A stretch of DNA of 64,000 nucleotides from Geopsychrobacter electrodiphilus DSM 16401 (GTDB taxonomy: Bacteria; Desulfobacterota; Desulfuromonadia; Desulfuromonadales; Geopsychrobacteraceae), in assembly GCF_000384395.1 (NCBI RefSeq), contig NZ_ARWE01000001.1, positions 1,550,001-1,614,000 on the forward strand, in the 5' to 3' direction. Below the pieces are notes generated by a model. That model worked only from the letters and a program-made list of their open reading frames with translations, made no database searches and had not been told where the DNA came from. The translations under genes were made by a program, and so were the position numbers. Shown piece after piece: positions 9,251 through 16,739 of this stretch (positions within the stretch are counted from its first letter, which is position 1; each line of letters starts with the position of its first letter).

Positions 9251-9288
9251 AAAAAAAGCCCCTGGCATTGCCTGGGGCTTTTTTTTTG
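9251..9288 (+). terminator. intrinsic terminator after glnA
   Basis: AGCCCCTGGC and GCCTGGGGCT arms around ATT, with one mismatch, flanked by A and T runs. The T run overlaps the first bases of an FNR box that serves the next gene. Confidence 0.85.
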
Positions 9289-9299
9289 ATGTGAATCAA
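9286..9299. promoter_or_regulatory. perfect FNR-type box
   Basis: TTGAT-GTGA-ATCAA is an exact match to the FNR consensus TTGAT-N4-ATCAA. A weak -10 (TATGAA, 9325-9330) would put the box near position -44, roughly where class II activators bind. It is the only regulatory site seen before the ferredoxin-type gene at 9367, so control by oxygen or redox through a CRP/FNR-family protein is likely. Confidence 0.75.
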
Positions 9300-9366
9300 G
9301 GATATATATTTAAAGTTATTGCACTATGAACCTGCAAATAACAACAAACGCTGACGGAGAAAAATT

Positions 9367-10137
9367 ATGGCAGTACGCGAAATGGTCAATATTGACGAAG
9401 CAAAATGTAATGGCTGCGGTGATTGTGTGCCTTCATGCGACGAAGGTGCGATTCAGATTATCAATGGCAAGGCGAAACTGCTGTCAGATAGCTTATGCGA
9501 CGGACTCGGGGCATGTCTTGGTGATTGCCCACAGGGTGCGATTACGATTGGGAAACGAGAAGCTGATGCTTATGACGAAGAAGCTGTCACCCATCACCTG
9601 AAAGAGCTTTGCCGTGCGCCGGCCCCCCATCATGTAACTGCCGCGGTTGCACCTGCGATGGCCGGCGGTTGCCCATCGACACGCGTGCAGAGTTTCGGTG
9701 GCTGTCCCTCTGCGCAGGTTAAAGCCGTCGCTCCTGCAAGTTCAGAAATATCTGATGTCAGCGGGCAACGCTCCTCCGAGCTGCGTCAATGGCCTGTTCA
9801 ACTGCATCTTATCCCAGCGACAGCACCGTTTCTGCAGGGGGCCAATCTGTTGATTGCTGCAGACTGTGTACCTTTTGCCTATGCTGACTTTCATAAGGAT
9901 ATGTTGAAAGAGAAGGCTCTGGTCATCGCTTGTCCAAAATTGGATGATGGGCAGGCCTATATCGAAAAACTTTCTCAAATGTTTGCGCAGGGCGGGATCA
10001 AGTCCTTGAGTGTAGCGATTATGGAAGTTCCTTGTTGTTCAGGTCTGGTCGCCATTGTGCGGCAGGCGTTGACCAAAAGTGGCGCTGACATTCCGCTTAA
10101 GGTTGTTACCATCAGCATTAAGGGAGAATTTAAGTAA
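9367..10137 (+). CDS. 2[4Fe-4S] ferredoxin-domain protein with C-terminal cysteine domain
   Basis: 256 residues with GGAG upstream. The N-terminal 65 residues form a two-cluster ferredoxin-like domain (CNGCGDCVPSC and CDGLGACLGDCPQG). The middle contains repeated GGCPS segments (about 100-115). The C-terminal domain has DCVPFAY, ACPKLDD and VPCCSG, a layout seen in anaerobes for putative electron-transfer or redox-sensing proteins related to hydrogenase or nitrogenase accessory ferredoxins. Exact function unknown. The perfect FNR box upstream fits anaerobic expression. Confidence 0.8.
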   Translation: MAVREMVNIDEAKCNGCGDCVPSCDEGAIQIINGKAKLLSDSLCDGLGACLGDCPQGAITIGKREADAYDEEAVTHHLKELCRAPAPHHVTAAVAPAMAGGCPSTRVQSFGGCPSAQVKAVAPASSEISDVSGQRSSELRQWPVQLHLIPATAPFLQGANLLIAADCVPFAYADFHKDMLKEKALVIACPKLDDGQAYIEKLSQMFAQGGIKSLSVAIMEVPCCSGLVAIVRQALTKSGADIPLKVVTISIKGEFK

Positions 10138-10233
10138 TTGTAGACCTGTGAGCGTTTCCCAATAAAAAGTTGACAATTAATTTCCTGATATGCTTTTATG
10201 ACCCTAAGGGATGGGGGAAAAACCTAGACCTTG

Positions 10234-10274
10234 AAACCCGTCAGTTGGCTACCTCCGGCTGGCGGGTTTTTTTT
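10234..10274 (+). terminator. intrinsic terminator
   Basis: Arms AAACCCGTCAG and CTGGCGGGTTT (one G-T pair) followed by a run of eight T. It ends either the ferredoxin-type mRNA or a short RNA from the promoter at 10170. Confidence 0.8.
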
Positions 10275-10305
10275 CGTTTTATATCTCACCCTTCAGCTGA
10301 TTTCC

Positions 10306-10347
10306 CCTCAAAATTCAGAATTTTCCCGGGTTCTTGACCTTTTGAGG
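10306..10347. promoter_or_regulatory. nested dyad upstream of the ygbA-like gene
   Basis: An inner perfect palindrome AAAATTC-A-GAATTTT (10310-10324) lies inside outer 8-bp repeats CCTCAAAA (10306-10313) and TTTTGAGG (10340-10347). Possible operator for a nitric-oxide- or redox-responsive regulator. The regulator is not identifiable from sequence. Confidence 0.35.
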
Positions 10348-10450
10348 AAGAGGTATGAACGCGGTGATTTAAGCATGGTGAAGTAGTATCCTGAAAGGAA
10401 GCGTCAGGTGCTTGAACTTTCCTTAAAAATAAGTAGCAGGTAAAAATTTC

Positions 10451-10783
10451 ATGGATAAAGAAACCAAGGATTTAAAGGTACTGGCGCTCTTTACACGAGT
10501 CTATTGTGCCGATCATCACGCTGCTCGAGAGCGTGATGTCGTCGTCCCGGGGATTGCCAGTACCGCAAAAGGTCACTATTGCACAGAGTGCGCAGATTTC
10601 CTGAGCTATGCTATCGATCGTCGCCGGTGTTGTCCGTTGGATCCCAAGCCCAGTTGTCGACACTGCACCATTCACTGTTACCGGCCTGGCCATCGAGACA
10701 AGGTCCGGGAAATCATGCGTTATTCAGGCAAGGTTCTAATCATGCGGGGGCGCTTCGATCTCCTGTGGCATTATTTTTTTTGA
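10451..10783 (+). CDS. YgbA-like protein (nitrous oxide-stimulated promoter family)
   Basis: 110 residues. The cysteine-rich core matches the YgbA family: YCADHH near residue 18, HYCTECADFLSYA (about 42-54), then CCPLDPKPSCRHCTIHCY and the C-terminal VREIMRYSGKVLIMRGRFDLLWHY. Members are found near nitrosative-stress genes, and enterobacterial ygbA is under NsrR control; the biochemical role is unclear. Its last 13 bases overlap the convergent CDF transporter gene. Confidence 0.8.
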   Translation: MDKETKDLKVLALFTRVYCADHHAARERDVVVPGIASTAKGHYCTECADFLSYAIDRRRCCPLDPKPSCRHCTIHCYRPGHRDKVREIMRYSGKVLIMRGRFDLLWHYFF

Positions 10784-11703
10784 GCCGCGACGATGCGTGA
10801 TTTATCCTGTTCACAAATACCAATGCCAGGACAGTGACCTTCGGGGCAGGGCTCGACATGAATGGTGACATCGGCTCCGAGGATTCGGTCTTCGATCCCT
10901 TTTTCTAACTGATCGGCAATATCGTGGGCTTCTTTGACGCTCATGTGCTGGCAGACTTCAAGATGAAAATCCATTATTTTACGTGAACCGGCACGTCGGG
11001 TGCGCAAGTTGTGATAGCCGGCCAGCGGCAGGTTCTGATCAATAATCACCTCACGGACCTGAGTCTTGATCTCATCCGGGAGTTCGTGGTCAAGAATATC
11101 ACGCAAGGCATGACGGAACAATTTAAAGGCTTCAGAGAGGATGTACGCGGCGACCAGAATTGACAGAGTCGGGTCGAGCCAAGGGAGATGAAATATACGG
11201 ATGAGCAGCATGCCGAACAACAGGCCAAGGTTGCTGAAGATATCCATTCTGAAGTGTAGCGAGTCTGCGGCAAGTGCGGAAGAGTCGGTTCTGACCGCCG
11301 CTTTTTTAAGGTAGGTTGAGATTCCCCAGGCGGCAAGGGTCCCAAAGGCCAGGATGCCAATTCCCTGATCAACGTTGAGGTTCTGCTGGCCAGTGTAGAG
11401 CCGATTACCTGCTTCGTAGACGATCCAGCCGCCGGTACCCATAATAACCAGGGCCTGAAACATCGTGGCCAGGGTTTCAAATTTACCATGGCCAAAAGGG
11501 TGGCAATCATCCGCGGGCTGTTCGGCGTGTCGAATGGCGAGCAGATTCACTCCCGACATGACGATGTCGAGCAGGGAATCGACGGCCGATGCCATGACCG
11601 CCATGGAGCCGCTGGTTAATGCGAACACAACTTTGATGAGTGCCAGAAGCACGGCAGAGGTGATCGAAACCGTAGCTGCTCTGACTTTCGGGTTTTTTAG
11701 CAT
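10771..11703 (-). CDS. cation diffusion facilitator (CDF/FieF-like) metal exporter
   Basis: 310 residues with about six membrane helices. The intramembrane metal site is present as DSLLD (D42, D46) in helix 2 and HFRMD (H150, D154) in helix 5, the Asp-rich arrangement of FieF/YiiP-type zinc/iron exporters. The cytoplasmic C-terminal domain (about 200-290) has the expected His residues (HLEVCQHMSVKEAHD, TIHVEPCPEGH). It ends with extra cysteines (CPEGHCPGIGIC) that may bind metal. It follows the upstream minus-strand gene by 3 bases, so the two form an operon. Confidence 0.9.
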   Translation of the reverse strand: MLKNPKVRAATVSITSAVLLALIKVVFALTSGSMAVMASAVDSLLDIVMSGVNLLAIRHAEQPADDCHPFGHGKFETLATMFQALVIMGTGGWIVYEAGNRLYTGQQNLNVDQGIGILAFGTLAAWGISTYLKKAAVRTDSSALAADSLHFRMDIFSNLGLLFGMLLIRIFHLPWLDPTLSILVAAYILSEAFKLFRHALRDILDHELPDEIKTQVREVIIDQNLPLAGYHNLRTRRAGSRKIMDFHLEVCQHMSVKEAHDIADQLEKGIEDRILGADVTIHVEPCPEGHCPGIGICEQDKSRIVAAQKK

Positions 11704-11706
11704 CGT

Positions 11707-12219
11707 TTATTTCAGCGGGCAGGCCTGGTTCCAGGCTCTGTACTCGTCGTCTTGCAGTTGATAAAAGGCATCGATACGGCCCTGGTAAAAATCGACCTGG
11801 GCTGCAGCCTGTTCAATCTCCTCGGCGATCGTTGAATCGACAAGGTCAAGCTCTACTGCATATTTATAGAAGAGGCTGGTCCCACGTAACATCGGTTCCA
11901 GTTCAGGCAGGTTCGGCTCAAGATTGCTGACGATATACCAGTTCCCTCCAAACTGCCGCAATTGTTCTGCGGTCGCCTGAAAGATGTTCTGACGCCTGGC
12001 GCCGATCATAAAATCACAGAGAAAGTAATCGACACCGGCGGCAAGTCGCCCCGCCTCCAGCGCTTCAGACCGTCGTTCGTCGAGGAGCCAGCGATGAAAA
12101 GCTTTGAGCAGCTGTTTACAGCAGCGGTCGGCGGTGATCTCTGTCTCAAGCGATTCTATATCATAGGTTCGCACGTTGCTTAGTTCAGCAAAGGGGATGA
12201 TGGCAGGGGTTAGCCCCAT
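11707..12219 (-). CDS. conserved hypothetical protein, 170 aa
   Basis: Soluble, leucine- and acid-rich protein, predicted mostly helical, with no signal peptide or membrane span. The C-terminal half (EIEQAAAQVDFYQGRIDAFY) looks helical and could be amphipathic. It is the first gene of a two-gene minus-strand operon with the CDF exporter, transcribed away from mutS. No known domain recognised. Confidence 0.6.
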   Translation of the reverse strand: MGLTPAIIPFAELSNVRTYDIESLETEITADRCCKQLLKAFHRWLLDERRSEALEAGRLAAGVDYFLCDFMIGARRQNIFQATAEQLRQFGGNWYIVSNLEPNLPELEPMLRGTSLFYKYAVELDLVDSTIAEEIEQAAAQVDFYQGRIDAFYQLQDDEYRAWNQACPLK

Positions 12220-12322
12220 TAATTTGAGTTCTCCATGAGTATTGGTTATTGAGTGATGTTTGCCGCATCATAAACAACTGCATTTGAAACCGTCAAGCAC
12301 CGCAAGGAAGCGGCGACAACGT

Positions 12323-12351
12323 TTGCCTGACCGGGGGGTTTCTGTTAGTAT
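12323..12351 (+). promoter_or_regulatory. sigma70-like promoter of mutS
   Basis: TTGCCT, 17-base spacer, TAGTAT, located 72 bases before the mutS ATG. The 204-base divergent region between the 12219 gene and mutS holds no other clear feature. Confidence 0.55.
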
Positions 12352-12423
12352 GCGCGCTCCGCAACCGGTCGCTGCCGCCGAGATGCAATTCTGTGTAACC
12401 CTAAGAAAAAACAGGCTTATTAG

Positions 12424-15039
12424 ATGTCTACCACCACCCCGCTCATGCGCCAATATCTCCAAATAAAATCAGAATATGAGGATGCGATTCTCTTTTTTCG
12501 ACTGGGCGATTTTTATGAAATGTTTCTTGATGATGCGGTAACGGCATCGCGGGTCCTTGGCATTACCCTGACCTCGCGCAACAAAGGGGATAAGGATGCT
12601 ATCCCCCTTTGTGGCATCCCCTATCACAGTAGTCAGGGTTATATCGCCAAACTGGTTGGCAGCGGCTATAAGGTTGCCATCTGTGAACAGGTGGAGGATC
12701 CCAAAACTGCTAAAGGAATCGTAAGACGTGAGGTGGTCAGGGTCGTCACTCCCGGGTTGGTGACTGATACTGACACGTTGGAACCGAAAGAGAACAATTA
12801 CCTGCTTGCGCTGGTTGGTGATACGGCGTCCGGCTATGGTCTGGCGCATGTCGACATTACGACCGGTGAATTCCGGGTAACTCAGCTCGAAACGACCGAA
12901 AAGGTCGTGAGTGAACTTGCTTCTTTGCGTCCGCGGGAAATTCTGCTGCCGGTTGAAGTTGAGGGTGACAGCCTGCAACAGCAGTTTTTGCGCAGTCTCG
13001 AGGGGATGCTGGTCAATCGTCTGGGTGACTGGGAGTTTGAGACCGATCGGGCCTTTGAAACCATTTTCAACTTTTTTAAATGTGGCAGCTTGCAAGCCTT
13101 TGGGTGCCAGGATCTTCCGCAGGCGATTCGGGCTGCCGGAGGGCTTCTCTCTTATCTGCAACGAACGCAGATGGATGATCTGCGTCATATCAGGAATCTC
13201 ACAACTTATCATACGCGCGACCACATGGTGCTTGATGAAGCGACCCGGCGTAACCTTGAGTTGACGGCGACTCTTCAGGACGGGCGAAAAAAGGGATCGT
13301 TGCTCGGTGTGCTTGATCGGACCGTGACGGCAATGGGGGGGCGCCTGTTGCGTCAATGGATCCATTATCCACTGATTGACCGAAATCGTATTACCCGCAG
13401 GCAGGATGCTCTGGAAGTGTTGCTCGATGATTCCCTCGGGCGGTTTGACCTGAGCGAAGCTCTGGACGGGATTTATGATCTGGAGCGACTGAACGGCAAG
13501 ATATCGATGGCCAGTGCAAACGCGAAAGATATCGTTGCGCTGCGAGATTCCTTGCAGCGCTTGCCACGCATCGATGAACTGTTGCGAGATCGGAAATCCG
13601 AGTTGTTACAGTCCCTGCGTGACGGCATCGATCTGCTTCCCGAGCTTGTCGCTGAAATAAGCCGCGCGCTGGTGGATGATCCCCCCTTTGTTTTACGCGA
13701 CGGTGGAATTATTCGTGATGGTTATAACTCTGAACTTGACGAATTGCGGGGCATGAGCCGCGAGGGGAAGGGTTGGATCGCACGCCTGGAACAACAGGAG
13801 AAGGCGCGCACCGGCATCAGTGCGATGAAGGTCAAATACAATCGGGTTTTTGGCTATTTTCTCGAGGTTCCGCGACGATTTTCAGAAGATCTCCCCGCAG
13901 ATTATCAACGCAAACAAACTCTGGCCAATGCCGAACGCTTTATTACACCGGCTCTCAAAGAGTATGAAGAGAAGGTGCTGGGGGCCGAAGAGCGTCTGGT
14001 CGAACTAGAATATGAACTTTTCCAAGAGGTTCGTAAGAAAACTTCTGAACAAGGCGCTCGCATCCAGCAGACTGCCAATATGCTGGCTCAGCTGGATGCG
14101 TTGCTCTCACTCGCCGACCTCGCGCATGACCGTCAATATGTAAGGCCGCTGATTGACGACAAAGATGTGTTGGTGATTGAAGGGGGGCGCCACCCGGTTG
14201 TCGAACAGATGAACCTCCAAGAGCCATTTGTGCCGAATGACGTACAGCTTGATCTGCAGGAAAACCAGATTCTGATTATCACCGGCCCGAATATGGCCGG
14301 TAAGTCAACTTTTATGCGACAGGTAGCTCTGATAACCCTGATGGCCCAGATGGGGAGTTTTGTGCCAGCAGACAAGGCGCGGATCGGGGTTGTTGATCGC
14401 ATCTTTACTCGGGTCGGGGCCAGTGATAATCTGGCAAAGGGTGAATCGACCTTTATGGTTGAAATGAATGAAACCGCCAATATCCTGCGGCATGCGACCA
14501 GCAAAAGCTTGTTGATTCTGGATGAAATTGGACGCGGGACCTCAACCTTTGACGGTGTGAGTATTGCCTGGTCGGTCGCTGAGTTTCTGCATGACAATAA
14601 AGAGATCGCGGCTAAAACTCTTTTTGCAACCCATTATCATGAATTGACCGATCTCTGCCTGACCCGTAAGCGGATTAAAAACTATAATATTGCCGTCAAG
14701 GAATGGAACGATCAGATTATCTTCCTGCGTAAAATTGTGGCTGGTGGAGCCAGTCGCTCCTACGGAATTCAGGTCGGGCGCCTGGCCGGATTACCTCAGC
14801 CGGTCATTGACCGCGCCAAAGAGATATTGCATAACCTTGAAGCCGGTGAATTCAGCCGGGAAAATGAACCGCGTATTGGACGCAGCAAAACGCAGGCAGC
14901 GCCGAAGTTTAATCCTCAACTGGCTCTGTTTTCTTCAAACGATGATCCCTTGCGCGAGCGTCTGACCCTTGTTGATGTCAGCAGGACGACGCCGCTTGAA
15001 GCCTTAAGTCTTCTTGATGAATTGAAGAAATTGCTTTGA
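12424..15039 (+). CDS. mutS: DNA mismatch repair protein MutS
   Basis: 871 residues, the full family length. The mismatch-contacting Phe-X-Glu lies at residues 30-32 (GDFYEMF). Domains in order: mismatch binding, connector, core and clamp, then the ATPase with Walker [10 protein letters not shown] (about 621-629), [14 protein letters not shown] and FATHYHELT, and the C-terminal dimerisation helix-turn-helix. It heads a run of plus-strand genes including the amidase and glnD. Confidence 0.98.
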   Translation: MSTTTPLMRQYLQIKSEYEDAILFFRLGDFYEMFLDDAVTASRVLGITLTSRNKGDKDAIPLCGIPYHSSQGYIAKLVGSGYKVAICEQVEDPKTAKGIVRREVVRVVTPGLVTDTDTLEPKENNYLLALVGDTASGYGLAHVDITTGEFRVTQLETTEKVVSELASLRPREILLPVEVEGDSLQQQFLRSLEGMLVNRLGDWEFETDRAFETIFNFFKCGSLQAFGCQDLPQAIRAAGGLLSYLQRTQMDDLRHIRNLTTYHTRDHMVLDEATRRNLELTATLQDGRKKGSLLGVLDRTVTAMGGRLLRQWIHYPLIDRNRITRRQDALEVLLDDSLGRFDLSEALDGIYDLERLNGKISMASANAKDIVALRDSLQRLPRIDELLRDRKSELLQSLRDGIDLLPELVAEISRALVDDPPFVLRDGGIIRDGYNSELDELRGMSREGKGWIARLEQQEKARTGISAMKVKYNRVFGYFLEVPRRFSEDLPADYQRKQTLANAERFITPALKEYEEKVLGAEERLVELEYELFQEVRKKTSEQGARIQQTANMLAQLDALLSLADLAHDRQYVRPLIDDKDVLVIEGGRHPVVEQMNLQEPFVPNDVQLDLQENQILIITGPNMAGKSTFMRQVALITLMAQMGSFVPADKARIGVVDRIFTRVGASDNLAKGESTFMVEMNETANILRHATSKSLLILDEIGRGTSTFDGVSIAWSVAEFLHDNKEIAAKTLFATHYHELTDLCLTRKRIKNYNIAVKEWNDQIIFLRKIVAGGASRSYGIQVGRLAGLPQPVIDRAKEILHNLEAGEFSRENEPRIGRSKTQAAPKFNPQLALFSSNDDPLRERLTLVDVSRTTPLEALSLLDELKKLL

Positions 15040-15044
15040 ATATC

Positions 15045-16739
15045 ATGAAATGTACAGTTATTCAGTTTGTCATTCTAACGCTGCTGCTGTTGAGCACTTC
15101 TGGCGCTTTTGCTGCAGAGCCAAACTATCATGCTGTGCGCGCTGAATATGCAGCGCTGCTTGCCTCCCCTCGGGCCCAGCGGCAGAGGGATAATTGGCTG
15201 AGGCTGGTTAAACATATTGAATCCTTCATTGCCCTGAACAAGGATATTGCCCGCAAAGATGACGCAGAATTTCTGCTTGGGCGCGTTTGGCACGGCCTCT
15301 CACGTGCCTCCGGTCGTCGCGCCGATGCGCGGAAAGCTCAGGATCTCTATGAGTCGATGGCGCGAAACTACCCTAACAGTAATCTGGCGGACGATGCTCT
15401 GATTGCAGCCGCAGATATTGCGCTCGAAACCTTCTCAGATCAGACCGCTGCCTATAATGATTATTTGCAGATAACTACTGTCTTGCCGCCTGGAGATATG
15501 CTTGGTGTTGCTCTGTCGCGTCTCAAGAGGTTGGCTTATGCTGCTCCCTCCATTCCAGCTCAATCTCAAAAACAGCCAAGTCAGGCCTCTGGTGCCAAGG
15601 GGAAGTTATCTGCTATCCGAGTCTGGAATAGCCCTGAATATACACGGGTGGTGATTGATTTGAACCAGGCCACGGATTATGACTCTCATCAGTTAAAAGG
15701 GAGTGAGCCACGTATCTATCTTGATTTTGCCGACATCGAACTGGCGGAAGGTATTTTGGCTACCCAGCCTGTCCACAAAGGTATTTTGCGTCAGATTCGA
15801 AGTGGCCCCATAGACAGCGGAGGGGTGCGAGTCGTCCTTGATCTGCTTCAGGGCGGGGAGTTTCAGGTCTTTAACCTTGAAAAACCTGATCGTGTGGTGA
15901 TCGATATACGGACAGCCAGATCGTCGGATGACAGTGCCGTTGAAATTAAGGCGTCAGCTCCGGCCGGACCCGATTCGATAGGTGGTATCCTTGATGACGT
16001 TCCCATCAGTACCCCCCCCGTTTTACATGTCCCGCAGCATAATACCAGCGAAGGAATTCATCTGATTGTCGTCGATGCAGGACACGGGGGGAAGGATCCG
16101 GGTGCGGTTGGACGCAACGATACCTTCGAGAAGGATATCACCCTCTCGGTTGCGCTCAAGCTTGCGTCAGCCCTGCGCAAAGAGCTGAAGTGCAAGGTTT
16201 TGCTGACGCGCAGCGACGATCGTTTTATTCCTTTGCACGCCAGAACCGCTTACGCCAACAAGGTCGGAGCGGACCTGTTTATCTCGTTGCACGCAAATGC
16301 CAGTGCCAATCGCAAGGCCTACGGTCTTGAAACCTATTATTTAAATCTGTCGAAGAACAATCAGGCCGCCGAAGTGGCGGCTCGGGAGAATGGCACGTCA
16401 CTCGAGGAAGTCGGCAACCTCGAAGCGATTCTTTTTGACCTGATGGCGAACGCCAAAATAAACGAGTCCAGCCGTTTGGCGGCTGAAATCCAGCAAGCAC
16501 TTATTCAACAACTTTCGCCGAAATTTTCTAATATTAAGGACCTCGGGGTGCGGCAGGGTCCCTTTCATGTTTTATTGGGGGCCACCATGCCGTCAGTTCT
16601 TGTAGAGACTGCGTTTATCAGTAACCGTCGCGAAGAGAAACGGTTGATTTCCAGGGCATATCAAGAACGCGTAGCAGAGGCGATCGTGCAGGGGGTCAAG
16701 GATTATTCTCAGACGATCAAACAGGTTGCGGGTAAATGA
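15045..16739 (+). CDS. N-acetylmuramoyl-L-alanine amidase with AMIN domain
   Basis: 564 residues from the ATG at 15045; the TTG at 15036 overlapping the mutS stop is less likely because the ATG gives a clean signal peptide (hydrophobic core about 7-24, cleavage near AFA-AE). A tetratricopeptide-like helical region (about 30-165) precedes an AMIN domain (about 185-285, cell-wall targeting) and an Amidase_3 zinc domain (about 340-555) with VVDAGHGGKDPGA, the metal Glu in FEKDITL, SLHANA and VLVETAFISN. It cleaves the amide bond between MurNAc and the stem peptide, as AmiC does in cell separation. It overlaps glnD by 4 bases. Confidence 0.93.
   Translation: MKCTVIQFVILTLLLLSTSGAFAAEPNYHAVRAEYAALLASPRAQRQRDNWLRLVKHIESFIALNKDIARKDDAEFLLGRVWHGLSRASGRRADARKAQDLYESMARNYPNSNLADDALIAAADIALETFSDQTAAYNDYLQITTVLPPGDMLGVALSRLKRLAYAAPSIPAQSQKQPSQASGAKGKLSAIRVWNSPEYTRVVIDLNQATDYDSHQLKGSEPRIYLDFADIELAEGILATQPVHKGILRQIRSGPIDSGGVRVVLDLLQGGEFQVFNLEKPDRVVIDIRTARSSDDSAVEIKASAPAGPDSIGGILDDVPISTPPVLHVPQHNTSEGIHLIVVDAGHGGKDPGAVGRNDTFEKDITLSVALKLASALRKELKCKVLLTRSDDRFIPLHARTAYANKVGADLFISLHANASANRKAYGLETYYLNLSKNNQAAEVAARENGTSLEEVGNLEAILFDLMANAKINESSRLAAEIQQALIQQLSPKFSNIKDLGVRQGPFHVLLGATMPSVLVETAFISNRREEKRLISRAYQERVAEAIVQGVKDYSQTIKQVAGK

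Larger units (their letters stand above)
10138..10450 (+). other. 313-base intergenic region with a possible short transcript and a dyad
   Basis: It contains a TTGACA/TTTTAT promoter-like pair (10170-10199), about 35 bases of G-rich sequence and an intrinsic terminator (10234-10274), followed by a nested dyad (10306-10347) upstream of the YgbA-type gene. No tRNA or recognised riboswitch was seen. Confidence 0.5.

Noticed and set aside
10200-10274. Cyclic-di-GMP, fluoride or nickel/cobalt riboswitch before the ygbA-like gene
   Set aside because: The conserved cores of these classes are not present, and the hairpin is explained as a terminator.
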